Of a stretch of DNA of 28,994 nt, positions 21,451-28,994 are shown piece by piece. The DNA lies in NCBI GenBank assembly GCA_945833895.1, contig CAMAGQ010000005.1, positions 1 to 28,994 of the forward strand. The letters run 5' to 3'. A program made the translations under genes and the position numbers. Within the stretch, counting starts at the first letter, position 1, and the number at the start of each line of letters is the position of its first letter. The stretch is from an uncultured bacterium. Its GTDB lineage: Bacteria > Cyanobacteriota > Vampirovibrionia > Gastranaerophilales > Gastranaerophilaceae. The notes under the pieces are model-generated. The model was not told the origin of the DNA. It saw nothing but the letters and a program-made list of their open reading frames with translations, and did not search any database.

Positions 21451-23904
21451 TTAGCCTTCTGTGTGTTCATCTGTATTTTGAACAGTTTCATTTACGGGAA
21501 TTCTCATTCCGTAGAAAGAACGAACTACAAAGACTAATGCAACAATCAGAAGAATTACCCCAATAATTGGTGCAATTTTTCTAAAGTTTTCATCGATTGC
21601 GATTTCCATTGCCAACAATCCGAATAACGTTGTAAATTTAATAATCGGATTCATTGCAACAGATGAAGTATCTTTGAACGGATCGCCGACTGTATCGCCG
21701 ACAACAGTTGCTTCGTGAAGGGTTGTACCTTTTTCTTTCAGGTCAACTTCAACGATTTTCTTAGCGTTATCCCAGCATCCGCCCGCATTTGCCATGAATA
21801 CCGCTTGGAACAAGCCAAATACGGCAATTGCTACAAGATAACTTACAAAGAATGATACTGCATTCGCTGACATTGCAGGTGATGACAGGCATGCAAACGC
21901 TAAAGCAAAGGCAAACAGTGCAATAAAGATGTTTACCATACCTTTTTGAGCGTATTGTGTACAAATTTTTACAACTTCTTTTGAATTTGCAACATTTGCA
22001 CATTTTTCATCAGCATCACCGAGTTTGATGTTTTCTTTGATGTATTCAACCGCTCTGTATGCACCTGTTGTAACGGCTTGCATTGAAGCACCGCTGAACC
22101 AGTAAATTACCGCACCGCCTGTTAACAATCCTAACAATGTGTAAGGGTTTAACAAGTTCAAGATTAATTTCGGATCTATTCCCAAAGTTTCTTTGATAAC
22201 AAGAATTAATGAGAAGATCATTGTTGTAGCACCAACAACCGCAGTCCCGATTAGTACAGGTTTTGAGGTTGCTTTGAACGTATTACCTGCACCGTCGTTT
22301 TCTTCAAGATACTGTTTGGCGTTTTCAAAATCAGCATCAAAATCGTATTCTTTTTTGATTTCTTCGCCAATGTTCGGAATTTCTTCAATCAAAGACAATT
22401 CGTAAACAGATTGAGCGTTGTCTGTAACAGGGCCGTAAGAGTCAACTGCAATGGTTACAGGTCCCATTCCCAAAAATCCGAACGCTACAAGACCGAATGC
22501 GAATACTGATGAGTATTCCATTAGAGTTTCAGGAATGTATGTACTTGCAAGATAGGCAAAGCCCATTAAAAGTACAATTATCATGCCAATCCAGAAACCT
22601 GAGAAGTTTCCTGAAACGATACCTGACAGAATTGTCAAAGATGCACCGCCTTCTCTCGATGCTCTTACAACTTCTTCAGTGTGTTTTGCTTTTGGTGATG
22701 TAAATATCTTTGTAAATTCAGGAATTAATGCAGCACCTAAAGTTCCGCAAGAAATTATACAAGATAAGATTAACCAGATGTTATTACCCATTCCGCTTAA
22801 TAACCAGTGGCTAACACCGAAAGTCATTGCGATTGAAAGGATTGAAGTAATCCAAACAAGTCTTGTTAAAGGTACTTCAAAATCGAATTTTTCAGCCTTT
22901 GGAGCATAAACGAATTTATCCCACAAGTTGTTAATTCCGTAAGAGATTACAGAGGTTACAATCATCAAAAATCTCATGACAAAAATCCACGTCAGTAATT
23001 GAACTTGGTTTTCTTTTCCAAAAACGGCAAGTAAAATGAAACTGACAAGCGCAACACCTGTTACACCGTAAGTTTCAAAGCCGTCTGCTGTAGGCCCGAT
23101 TGAATCGCCTGCATTATCACCCGTACAATCTGCGATAACACCCGGGTTTCTAGGGTCATCTTCTTTAATTCCGAATTGGATTTTCATTAAGTCAGAACCG
23201 ATATCTGCAATTTTTGTAAAAATACCGCCGGCAACACGAAGTGCAGAAGCTCCCAGAGATTCACCGATTGCAAAACCGATAAAGCAAGCACCTGCAATCT
23301 TTTGCGGCACAAATAACAAAATTATAAGCATCATAATCAATTCAACAGATACCAACAAAACACCGATACTCATGCCTGCTTTTAGCGGAATGTTCATAGT
23401 GTTAAGCGGATTACCCTTTAATGCGGCAAAAGCGGTTCTTGAGTTGGCAAGAGTATTCATTCTGATACCGAACCACGCAACTGCATAAGAGCCTAAAATA
23501 CCGATGATTGACCAGCCTAAGATTGTCAAAACCGCACAGGTATCCATGTGGCGTAAGTAGCCGAAATAAAAACCGATACACAGTGCAATTAAAACTTCCA
23601 GTACTGCCAAGAATTTACCTTGTTGAACCAGATAGGTTTTGCAGGTTTCAAAAATAGTGTTACCGACTTCATCCATTGCTTTGTGAACGTCTAACTTTTT
23701 AATTTTTAGAAATTCAAATAGCCCGAAAATGAGTCCAAGAACTGAAATTCCTATACCAATCAGCAACAGAGAGTAACTGCATGGTGCAATTCCTTTGATT
23801 CGTGGAACAATGAGGTCGGCTTCGCTTGCAAACGCAGGCGATGTGCCAAACAGCACTATTGATAACAAAAATAATGCCATTGGTGAAATAAATTTTTTAA
23901 ACAT
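21451..23904 (-). CDS. hppA: K+-independent membrane pyrophosphatase (proton-pumping), divergent type
   Basis: This enzyme hydrolyses PPi and pumps ions across the cytoplasmic membrane. The 817-residue protein has about 16 TM helices. Conserved parts are GGIFTKIADIGSDL, EDDPRNPGVIADCTGDNAGD with Asp259, 263 and 267, and a C-terminal NAGGCWDNAKK and GDTVGDPFKDTSS. GNTFKATSK has Lys544 at the site that is Ala in K+-dependent enzymes and Lys in K+-independent ones, and the latter are proton pumps as far as known. The second motif differs from the common DNVGDNVGD. It is longer than the usual ~700 residues and has a signal-like N-terminus (MFKKFISPMALFLLSIVLFG, ending FASE). AAGGAGA is six bases before the ATG at 23904; the GTG at 23910 touches it and is rejected. 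Confidence 0.95.
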   Translation of the reverse strand: MFKKFISPMALFLLSIVLFGTSPAFASEADLIVPRIKGIAPCSYSLLLIGIGISVLGLIFGLFEFLKIKKLDVHKAMDEVGNTIFETCKTYLVQQGKFLAVLEVLIALCIGFYFGYLRHMDTCAVLTILGWSIIGILGSYAVAWFGIRMNTLANSRTAFAALKGNPLNTMNIPLKAGMSIGVLLVSVELIMMLIILLFVPQKIAGACFIGFAIGESLGASALRVAGGIFTKIADIGSDLMKIQFGIKEDDPRNPGVIADCTGDNAGDSIGPTADGFETYGVTGVALVSFILLAVFGKENQVQLLTWIFVMRFLMIVTSVISYGINNLWDKFVYAPKAEKFDFEVPLTRLVWITSILSIAMTFGVSHWLLSGMGNNIWLILSCIISCGTLGAALIPEFTKIFTSPKAKHTEEVVRASREGGASLTILSGIVSGNFSGFWIGMIIVLLMGFAYLASTYIPETLMEYSSVFAFGLVAFGFLGMGPVTIAVDSYGPVTDNAQSVYELSLIEEIPNIGEEIKKEYDFDADFENAKQYLEENDGAGNTFKATSKPVLIGTAVVGATTMIFSLILVIKETLGIDPKLILNLLNPYTLLGLLTGGAVIYWFSGASMQAVTTGAYRAVEYIKENIKLGDADEKCANVANSKEVVKICTQYAQKGMVNIFIALFAFALAFACLSSPAMSANAVSFFVSYLVAIAVFGLFQAVFMANAGGCWDNAKKIVEVDLKEKGTTLHEATVVGDTVGDPFKDTSSVAMNPIIKFTTLFGLLAMEIAIDENFRKIAPIIGVILLIVALVFVVRSFYGMRIPVNETVQNTDEHTEG

Positions 23905-23941
23905 ATTCACTCTCCTTTTCCTAAAAATTCTCTCTTTTTAT

Positions 23942-23970
23942 ATTATAAGAAATATTACAAATTTGGACAA
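23942..23970 (-). promoter_or_regulatory. Promoter of hppA
   Basis: On the minus strand TTGTCC (23965-23970), 17 bases, perfect TATAAT (23942-23947). It is back to back with the promoter of the gene at 24028. Confidence 0.7.
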
Positions 23971-23992
23971 CAAGTTTACATTTGATTATATG

Positions 23993-24021
23993 TTTACAAG
24001 TTGTGATTAATTTGCTATTTT
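23993..24021 (+). promoter_or_regulatory. Promoter of the one-TM repeat protein gene
   Basis: TTTACA (23993-23998), 17 bases, TATTTT (24016-24021), ending six bases before the ATG at 24028. This predicts a leaderless mRNA; the only AGGG is too close to the ATG to act as a ribosome site. Confidence 0.55.
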
Positions 24022-24027
24022 TAGGGT

Positions 24028-24519
24028 ATGAACGATATGTTAAAATATACATGGGTCGGTTTGATACTTTTTTGCGTTATAGGCATTCTTATTTCAGTGC
24101 CTGTACAAAAAGCACAGCATAATTTTCAAAAGGCTCTTTTGAAGAAAAAACTTGCACCTCAGGCAAGACTTGATGCTACAAACAAGTATCTTGAAGAGTA
24201 TGAGAACGGAAATATTGAAAATGTTTATGCTTTTGGAGTTTCACCCGAGTTAAAGAACCTGTATGATATTGAACTTGACAAAAAGGTTTCAGAAAACAGT
24301 GAGGAAAATTCTCAGCCAAAAATTCGCAGACCGCTTTATATAAGGGATAAAAACAATTCGAATATTTTGTATAAATATACTTATACAGGTGAATATATGG
24401 CATCAGCAGTCAAAAAATTGCCGTACAAATCTTATGTAAACGCAGGTTCAGGCGTAAGACGTCCTCTATTCATTCGTGACAGAAAAAATCCTAATATTTA
24501 TTATCCTGTTTATCCGTAG
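24028..24519 (+). CDS. Membrane-anchored hypothetical protein with a repeated C-terminal motif
   Basis: I do not recognise this 163-residue protein. One N-terminal TM helix (about 6-25, KYTWVGLILFCVIGILISVP) with no cleavage site suggests a signal anchor. A charged helical part follows (27-65). Then come two copies of a motif, at 100-117 (RRPLYIRDKNNSNILYKY) and 144-162 (RRPLFIRDRKNPNIYYPVY), about 44 residues apart. The shared core is R-R-P-L-aromatic-I-R-D-basic-x-x-x-N-I-x-Y. The copies suggest a small surface or binding module. The gene diverges from hppA and ends before an unusual gene-poor stretch. Confidence 0.8.
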   Translation: MNDMLKYTWVGLILFCVIGILISVPVQKAQHNFQKALLKKKLAPQARLDATNKYLEEYENGNIENVYAFGVSPELKNLYDIELDKKVSENSEENSQPKIRRPLYIRDKNNSNILYKYTYTGEYMASAVKKLPYKSYVNAGSGVRRPLFIRDRKNPNIYYPVYP

Positions 24520-24529
24520 GGGTAAATGT

Positions 24530-24582
24530 AACTTGCCTCTCCAAGGGGAGCGGGTTCTATTGTGGGGTGTTTGGCAAGCAAA
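24530..24582 (+). other. Structured or degenerate GC-richer spacer element
   Basis: This stretch is GC-richer than the DNA around it. It has a possible outer stem CTTGCC / GGCAAG about 30 bases apart and an inner CTCC-AAGG-GGAG hairpin. A further GGTTCT pairs with AGAACC. Together these could be a small structured RNA or a decayed short repeat of MITE type. No known RNA family was recognised. Confidence 0.25.
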
Positions 24583-24642
24583 ACCGAAGAACCAATAAAT
24601 CAAGACCGTACATCAAAAAGATTTTGCTATTAAAATTACCTT

Positions 24643-24756
24643 ATGAACAACGGTTGTTTAAATTATAAATGCAATAAAAAGGGCGGTCACGGAAAAGTGT
24701 GGTGCGGTGCTTTGATACTCACTGCCGGATGGAGTATTTCAAAAGATTACCCGTAG
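24643..24756 (+). CDS. Possible 37-residue Cys-containing small protein
   Basis: This ORF begins MNNGCLNYKCNKKGGHGKVW and continues CGALILTAGWSISKDYP. It contains three Cys (5, 10, 21), a basic Gly-rich centre and a short hydrophobic stretch. TAAAAT lies exactly six bases before the ATG, the same arrangement as at four other genes in this window, and no ribosome site exists. It ends eight bases before the end of the convergent secreted gene. It may be a chance ORF; I cannot name a family, and no export or immunity genes are near. Confidence 0.35.
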   Translation: MNNGCLNYKCNKKGGHGKVWCGALILTAGWSISKDYP

Positions 24757-24764
24757 TAATTTTA

Positions 24765-25616
24765 CTAATTTACGTACGCTTCATCAATCAGTTTTATCTC
24801 AAACGTACTTCCTGCGGGAAGTGACAGATTTCCGCCTTTGACAGTCAGTGCCGTAAGCGGAGATAGCAAGGTTGCTCCTGTGTAACCCGCAAGACCGACA
24901 ACTGTCGGAACTGGTGATAATATTATTAAAATAGGGTTGTCTGCCATTTTGTTAGATAATCGACGTGATTTTTTGTAGAAGTTTTCGCCTTTATCTATTT
25001 GCTTTCCTACGCCTGAAAGATACTGTCTTTTACCTTTAATTTTATTCAAGAAAACCTTTTTAGCGGTCGCTTTTGTAATTTTTCCGTTAAACGGATAAGT
25101 TTGACCGTTATAAGAAATTGCGTTGAGTTTTATAACAATAAGACCGCCGTTTCCTGTTCTTTGCGGTGGATGTGAGTTTACGACTTCTCCATAAAACTTT
25201 GTACCCGCAGGAATTGTTATATTCTTTTTGTAAACGGGTTGAGTTGATGTAAAGGTTATTTTCGTACCTTTTTTCGTGTAATTTGAAATGGTTTGGTCTG
25301 ATTTTACGCTAAACCTCGTCCACTGCGGAATTTTTCTGTAAAATTTCTTTTCGGCTTTAGTGATTTCTGGTAACACCGCTGAGTAGTCAAGTTGAATGTT
25401 TGGTGTAGTTTTGTAGACGTTATTTTGCCCTTTTGAGGTCGTTTCTTTATTTATTGTGTTATTCAGGTAATCCTGTTCAAGTTTTTTTGAATTGTATTTT
25501 CGTTGGATTTCTTTGTCAACCGAGGTATCAAGTTCGTAGCATAAGGCAGGCATGTGAGTGCCAATCAGTAAAAATATCGACAATATTATGTTTAATGATT
25601 TCCGAAACCCTGTCAT
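24765..25616 (-). CDS. Secreted hypothetical protein
   Basis: The 283-residue product (ATG at 25616; the longer reading starts at TTG within the upstream terminator) has a signal peptide (MTGFRKSLNIILSIFLLIGT, end near ALCYE, no clear lipobox). I do not recognise the whole. The middle, TIPAGTKFYGEVVNSHPPQ and then GNGGLIVIKLNAISYNGQTY, has the look of a small beta-rich domain. In such domains an I-P-A-G-T start is followed by a G-x-x-I-x-I-x-L-x-x-I-x-x-x-G-x-x-Y-P strand pair, as in some envelope and conjugation (TrbI-like) proteins. A late hydrophobic segment (NPILIILSPVPTVVGLAGYT) could be membrane-associated. It is a single gene with weak ribosome-site evidence. Confidence 0.75.
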   Translation of the reverse strand: MTGFRKSLNIILSIFLLIGTHMPALCYELDTSVDKEIQRKYNSKKLEQDYLNNTINKETTSKGQNNVYKTTPNIQLDYSAVLPEITKAEKKFYRKIPQWTRFSVKSDQTISNYTKKGTKITFTSTQPVYKKNITIPAGTKFYGEVVNSHPPQRTGNGGLIVIKLNAISYNGQTYPFNGKITKATAKKVFLNKIKGKRQYLSGVGKQIDKGENFYKKSRRLSNKMADNPILIILSPVPTVVGLAGYTGATLLSPLTALTVKGGNLSLPAGSTFEIKLIDEAYVN

Positions 25617-25641
25617 ATTTATTCTTATTCCACGATTAATA

Positions 25642-25676
25642 TACAAAAAAGCCCCGAACGAAAACTCAGGGCTTTT
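25642..25676 (-). terminator. Terminator of the GltD/NfnB-like gene
   Basis: AAAAGCCCCGA (25647-25657) and TCAGGGCTTTT (25666-25676) pair with one mismatch over an 8-base loop. On the minus strand TTTTTT follows. It lies just past the stop of the gene ending at 25689. Confidence 0.88.
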
Positions 25677-25688
25677 CTCACTATTTTA

Positions 25689-27059
25689 TTATTTTAACAA
25701 TTCATTGATTGCTTTTGCGGCTTTTTTACCTGCCCCCATAGCGTTGATAGCGTTAGATGCCCCAACAGGAGCAACGTCGCCGCCTGCGAATACGCAAGGA
25801 AGGTTAGTTGAACGGCTGTCAGCATCTACTTGAATGTAGCCTTTTGCATCTGTGATAATTTCCAAACCTTCTGCTTCTGCTGAACGTTGGATAATAGGGT
25901 TCGGACCTGTACCAAGTGCAACAATAACTGTATCAACGTCTTCAACTACGTATTTGCCTGTACCTACAGGTTTGCATCTTCCTGAAGCGTCAGGTTCGCC
26001 AAGTTCCATAATTTCAAACTTCATGCCTGCAACGTAACCTTCTTTGTCAAGAATTTCAACAGGTGCGTGAAGGAATTTGAATTGAACGCCTTCTTCTTTT
26101 GCGTGTCTGATTTCTTCAAGTCTTGCAGGAAGTTCTTTTTCTGTTCTTCTGTATAGAATTGAAACTTCTTCAAAGCCTACTCTGACTGCGGTTCTTGCGG
26201 CATCCATTGCAACGTTACCGCCGCCGATTACGGCAACTTTTTTACCTACTTTTAACGGAGTTACGCAATCGCCTCTGCCTGCACCCATAAGGTTTACACG
26301 GGTAAGGAATTCGTTTGCTGAGAATACACCGTTCAAGTTTTCGCCCGGAATTCTCATCATTTTCGGCAAGCCTGCACCTGAACAAATAAATATTGCATCG
26401 AAACCGTCGTCTTTCAATTGTTTGATTGTAATTGATTTACCGACGATTACGTTTGTATGAAATTCAACGCCCATAGATTTCAAGTTTGTGATTTCTCTGT
26501 CAAGAATTGTTCTCGGAAGTCTGAATGGCGGAATACCGTAGCGAAGAACACCGCCCAATTTGTGAAGTGCTTCAAATACAACAACTTCATGACCTGCTTT
26601 TCTAAGGTCTGCTGCTGCAGTAATTCCCGCACAGCCTGAACCGATTACGGCAACTTTTTTGCCTGACGGCTTGATTTCAGGCATGTCAGCCTTTGTGTTA
26701 TCTCCGACGTATCTTTCCAACGCACCGATTGCAACGGCTTGACCTTTTATACCAAGGATACAGTTGCCTTCGCATTGTCTTTCCTGCGGGCAAACTCTTC
26801 CGCAAACTGACGGAAGCATACTTGTTTGTCTTATAATTTGACCTGCTTTTTCGATATCGTCATTTTTTAACGCTTCTATAAAATCAGGAATTTGAATATT
26901 TACAGGGCAACCTTGAACACAGCGCGGATTTTTACAGTGTAAACATCTTGATGCTTCAAGTTTTACCTGCTCCGGTGTTAAATTGCTCTCTACCGGTTCA
27001 AAATTTGAACGTCTTTCAATCTTATCCTGTTCTTTTACTCTTTGTCTTTCAACAGCCAT
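25689..27059 (-). CDS. GltD/NfnB-like NADPH-dependent FAD/Fe-S oxidoreductase
   Basis: This flavoprotein of the glutamate-synthase small-subunit / NfnB family moves electrons between NADPH, FAD and [4Fe-4S] clusters. The 456-residue protein has two N-terminal Cys groups (39, 42, 47, 51 and 86, 90, 96, 100), an FAD-binding AVIGSGCAG (137-145), an NADPH-binding AVIGGGNVAMDAARTA (about 290) and the C-terminal CVFAGGDV with GAGKKAA. Length and layout fit the form annotated as homotetrameric glutamate synthase GltA, also the alpha subunit of NfnAB or sulfide dehydrogenase. No GltB-like large subunit and no NfnA-like partner adjoin it. It may act alone or with a partner elsewhere. GAGGGG precedes the ATG. 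Confidence 0.9.
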   Translation of the reverse strand: MAVERQRVKEQDKIERRSNFEPVESNLTPEQVKLEASRCLHCKNPRCVQGCPVNIQIPDFIEALKNDDIEKAGQIIRQTSMLPSVCGRVCPQERQCEGNCILGIKGQAVAIGALERYVGDNTKADMPEIKPSGKKVAVIGSGCAGITAAADLRKAGHEVVVFEALHKLGGVLRYGIPPFRLPRTILDREITNLKSMGVEFHTNVIVGKSITIKQLKDDGFDAIFICSGAGLPKMMRIPGENLNGVFSANEFLTRVNLMGAGRGDCVTPLKVGKKVAVIGGGNVAMDAARTAVRVGFEEVSILYRRTEKELPARLEEIRHAKEEGVQFKFLHAPVEILDKEGYVAGMKFEIMELGEPDASGRCKPVGTGKYVVEDVDTVIVALGTGPNPIIQRSAEAEGLEIITDAKGYIQVDADSRSTNLPCVFAGGDVAPVGASNAINAMGAGKKAAKAINELLK

Positions 27060-27098
27060 ACTAATTATCCCCTCTTCTTTTTACGACATATTTATTTC

Positions 27099-27127
27099 AT
27101 TCTAATCGAAAAATTTTAGTAGTGCAA
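27099..27127 (-). promoter_or_regulatory. Promoter of the GltD/NfnB-like gene
   Basis: On the minus strand TTGCAC (27122-27127), 17 bases, TAGAAT (27099-27104), about 40 bases before the ATG. Confidence 0.65.
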
Positions 27128-27155
27128 GTTTATTACTATTATGTTTTAATATTTG

Positions 27156-27164
27156 TGTTATTAT
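27156..27164 (+). promoter_or_regulatory. Extended -10 of rmuC
   Basis: TGTTATTAT, predicting a start about 15 bases before the ATG at 27186 (or 6 before 27177). No clear -35. Confidence 0.45.
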
Positions 27165-27185
27165 TTGAAAAAACGGATGAGGGTT

Positions 27186-28373
27186 ATGTTGATTGAATTT
27201 GTTATATTATCGCTGGCAATACTTGTTACAGGCTTGATTGTTTGGATTATCGCGGCTAAATATTATAATAAAGTTGTGAAAAATCTTCAAGAAGAGAATT
27301 TTAAATTAAAAAATCAAAATGATTTTAACCAAAATTTTGTGAATGAACTTAAACTTGAGTTTGGAAAAATCGCCAAAGATGCACTTAATTCTCAACAAGA
27401 CTCTTTGCTGGCTCAGCATTCAACCGATTTGAAAACAAAAATTGATTTATTTAAAGCGGAAGAAATTACGCCTATAAATAATTTGTTAAAAGAGTTCAAA
27501 CAGGCGATTGATGAATATCAAAAATCCCATACCGCCGATACTCTTGAGGTTAAAAACGCTATTGCAACAGCCGAAAAATACGCCAGGGCATTGACTTCCG
27601 ACCAAAATACAAAAGGCAGTCTGGGCGAAGATATGCTTGAACAGGTTTTGAATTTCGCAAACCTGAAAGAAAATGTACACTATTCAAAACAGTTTTCAAC
27701 CCCGAACGGTAAGCCGGATTTTATTGTTCACCTTGGATGTGACAGGCATGTCGTTATTGATTCAAAAGTTATTCTAAAAAAATATCTTGAATATTGCGAG
27801 TCCGGCTCTGATGAAAAGTTAAAACAAGAATTTGTTAACGATATAACTTTATGTGTTAACAATCTTGCAAAAAGACATTACGAAGATGTTGAAACCCTAG
27901 CACAACCGGGTTTTATTCTGATGTATATTCCCGTTGAGTCTTGCGTAAATTTAATATATTCCGATGCAGATTTCAGAAAAGTCGTAGAACTTGCCAATTC
28001 TAAAAATATTATAATTATCGGAACGGCGTCTTTGATTGTTGTTCTTCGGCTGATAAATCAGCTCTGGGCTTCTCGTGTTCAGGAAATGAATGTCAATAAT
28101 ATTATTTCTTGCGGAGAAAAATTATATAACAATATTACCTCGCATGCGCAAAGTTTGATAAATATTCGCTCTTCTATTGAAAAAACTGCCGAAACCGTTC
28201 AAAAAGAGATTAACAGATTTACTGCACGTAATAACGGTAGTATTTTTAAAGAGGCAGAAAAACTAAAAGAATACGGAATATTAGCAAAACAAAATTCTAA
28301 TAAGGGAACAGCGGCTATTCCTGACGAATTTTTGCAATCTGAAATACAACCTACAGGAGAAATAAATGACTAA
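27186..28373 (+). CDS. rmuC: RmuC-family protein
   Basis: RmuC family members have a nuclease-like domain and limit DNA inversion/recombination. The 395-residue product starts with one TM helix (MLIEFVILSLAILVTGLIVW). A coiled coil follows (about 30-130), then the RmuC domain with QNTKGSLGEDMLEQVL, VHYSKQFSTPNGKPDFIVHL, HVVIDSKVILKKYLEY and, further on, PGFILMYIPVES. The PDxxV...IDSK pattern is the conserved metal-nuclease-like core. The ATG at 27186 follows GAGGG, with spacing short but possible. The in-frame ATG at 27177 and TTG at 27153 have weaker support. The last bases overlap the next gene by eight. Confidence 0.9.
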   Translation: MLIEFVILSLAILVTGLIVWIIAAKYYNKVVKNLQEENFKLKNQNDFNQNFVNELKLEFGKIAKDALNSQQDSLLAQHSTDLKTKIDLFKAEEITPINNLLKEFKQAIDEYQKSHTADTLEVKNAIATAEKYARALTSDQNTKGSLGEDMLEQVLNFANLKENVHYSKQFSTPNGKPDFIVHLGCDRHVVIDSKVILKKYLEYCESGSDEKLKQEFVNDITLCVNNLAKRHYEDVETLAQPGFILMYIPVESCVNLIYSDADFRKVVELANSKNIIIIGTASLIVVLRLINQLWASRVQEMNVNNIISCGEKLYNNITSHAQSLINIRSSIEKTAETVQKEINRFTARNNGSIFKEAEKLKEYGILAKQNSNKGTAAIPDEFLQSEIQPTGEIND

Positions 28374-28994
28374 TGAATTTGCTGAAAATAATAAGTTTTT
28401 TGGATTAGACGGAACTATAAACCGAAGAAATTTTATTACAAATTTTTTGATTGTTGAGATAGTTGAAGCTTTAATATTTGCAACTCCGTTTATGTTTATG
28501 ATGTTTGCAAATCCTGATATGATGAGCAGTATCTTTAGTGTTTCTCAAACTGCGGGATTCCCTCGGTGGGTTAACTTGTGGAGTTTTGGCACGGGGCTTG
28601 TTGAACTTGCACTGATTTACCCTAGTATTGTCAGAAGAGTTCGTGATATTACGGGGAATTCAGATAATAACAATCAAGTGTTTGCAATTATCCTTATTTT
28701 ACTGTTGACCTTTAATATCAATAAAGTTTTCAATATTGCATTTTTACAAATGATTGTATCGTGTCTGGCGTTTTTTATTTTGCTGTCTTTGATGATGGTG
28801 AAAGGTAAAATCTCAGGAGAAAGACCTAAGGATGAATTGATTAAATTCAACTGGGGTGCAATGTTTGGAACCTGGATTTGGGGGTTGATAAATAAAAGTT
28901 ATCTGACACTTTTTGCAATTCCGCTTTTCTTTACGACTGCATTTTTACCGTTTATGATTTTGTGCGGGATAAAAGGTAATGAGTGGGCTTACAA
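28366..28994 (+). CDS. DUF805-like multi-TM membrane protein (3' end outside the window)
   Basis: This open frame starts at an ATG with AGGAGA upstream, overlaps rmuC by eight bases and stays open to the window edge (about 209 codons seen). The N-terminal FFGLDGTINRRNFITNFLIV matches the DUF805 opening (F-x-G-R-I-N-R-x-x-F), followed by hydrophobic helices and a conserved Arg-rich RVRDITG turn. A second segment near the end (KFNWGAMFGTWIWGLINKSY and then LTLFAIPLFF) resembles the separate N-W-A-A/G-x-F family seen in DUF2628-like proteins. It is tightly coupled to rmuC. The function is not known. Confidence 0.8.
   Translation, partial: MTNEFAENNKFFGLDGTINRRNFITNFLIVEIVEALIFATPFMFMMFANPDMMSSIFSVSQTAGFPRWVNLWSFGTGLVELALIYPSIVRRVRDITGNSDNNNQVFAIILILLLTFNINKVFNIAFLQMIVSCLAFFILLSLMMVKGKISGERPKDELIKFNWGAMFGTWIWGLINKSYLTLFAIPLFFTTAFLPFMILCGIKGNEWAY

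Noticed and set aside
24530..24582. SRP RNA, tmRNA or other known structured RNA
   Set aside because: The folds suggested by eye do not match the conserved cores of these RNAs; left as an unexplained element.
24643..24756. Class II (pediocin-like) bacteriocin
   Set aside because: No YGNGV-type motif, no double-glycine leader, and no immunity or export gene nearby; Cys and Gly alone are not enough.
25617..25646. N-terminal extension of the secreted protein from TTG
   Set aside because: It starts inside the terminator of the upstream gene and would place charged residues before the signal peptide.
1..28994. CRISPR array, insertion sequence, prophage, defence island, tRNA or rRNA
   Set aside because: No regularly spaced repeats, transposase motifs, phage genes, tRNA cloverleaf or rRNA sequence were seen; gene content is almost all housekeeping.

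Overview
The window is an AT-rich bacterial chromosome segment carrying mostly housekeeping genes. The best fit is a non-photosynthetic relative of Cyanobacteria, of the gut Melainabacteria/Vampirovibrionia (Gastranaerophilales) kind. Three things support this. The ATP synthase operon has the cyanobacterial order a-c-b'-b-delta-alpha-gamma with two different b subunits, and beta/epsilon are not with it. The gamma subunit appears to lack the long insert of phototrophs. The metabolic genes (Rex, membrane pyrophosphatase, agmatinase, dicarboxylate/amino-acid symporter) suit an anaerobic fermenter. The lineage is inferred from gene content and sequence, not from a database search.

Layout. Positions 1-136 hold the decayed 3' end of an XRE-type regulator. 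Positions 148-6863 are a long minus-strand block: acyl-CoA thioesterase, RluB-type pseudouridine synthase and coaE, then the seven atp genes. Rex (+) diverges from it and runs tail-to-tail into coaX (-), overlapping by 24 bases. Next come a small orphan gene (-) and an SDF-family symporter (+). Positions 10233-16638 are a plus-strand run: a tail-anchored hypothetical, queF, a 32-codon ORF, yraN, speB, ligA, a membrane protein and a secreted SIMPL protein. Positions 16718-23904 are minus strand: a small secreted protein, apt and a processive-type GT2; then a PfkB kinase, prs and hppA, each with its own promoter and terminator. The right end has a one-TM repeat protein (+), an unusual gene-poor spacer with a possible 37-aa Cys-containing ORF, a secreted hypothetical (-), a GltD/NfnB-like flavoprotein (-), rmuC (+), and a DUF805-like membrane protein that runs off the edge.

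How the genes fit together. F1Fo synthase and the K+-independent membrane pyrophosphatase both work on the same ion gradient, and Rex would read the NADH/NAD+ balance of fermentation. coaE and coaX are the last and first steps of CoA synthesis. prs and apt make and use PRPP.

No defence system, CRISPR array, prophage, insertion sequence, tRNA or rRNA was found. The less ordinary signals are regulatory and small-scale. Four genes and one small ORF have a -10 box exactly six bases before the start codon, predicting leaderless mRNAs. A perfect 11-bp dyad spans the coaX -10 box and start. The pyrophosphatase has a divergent active-site motif. Several short or unrecognised genes remain without a function.
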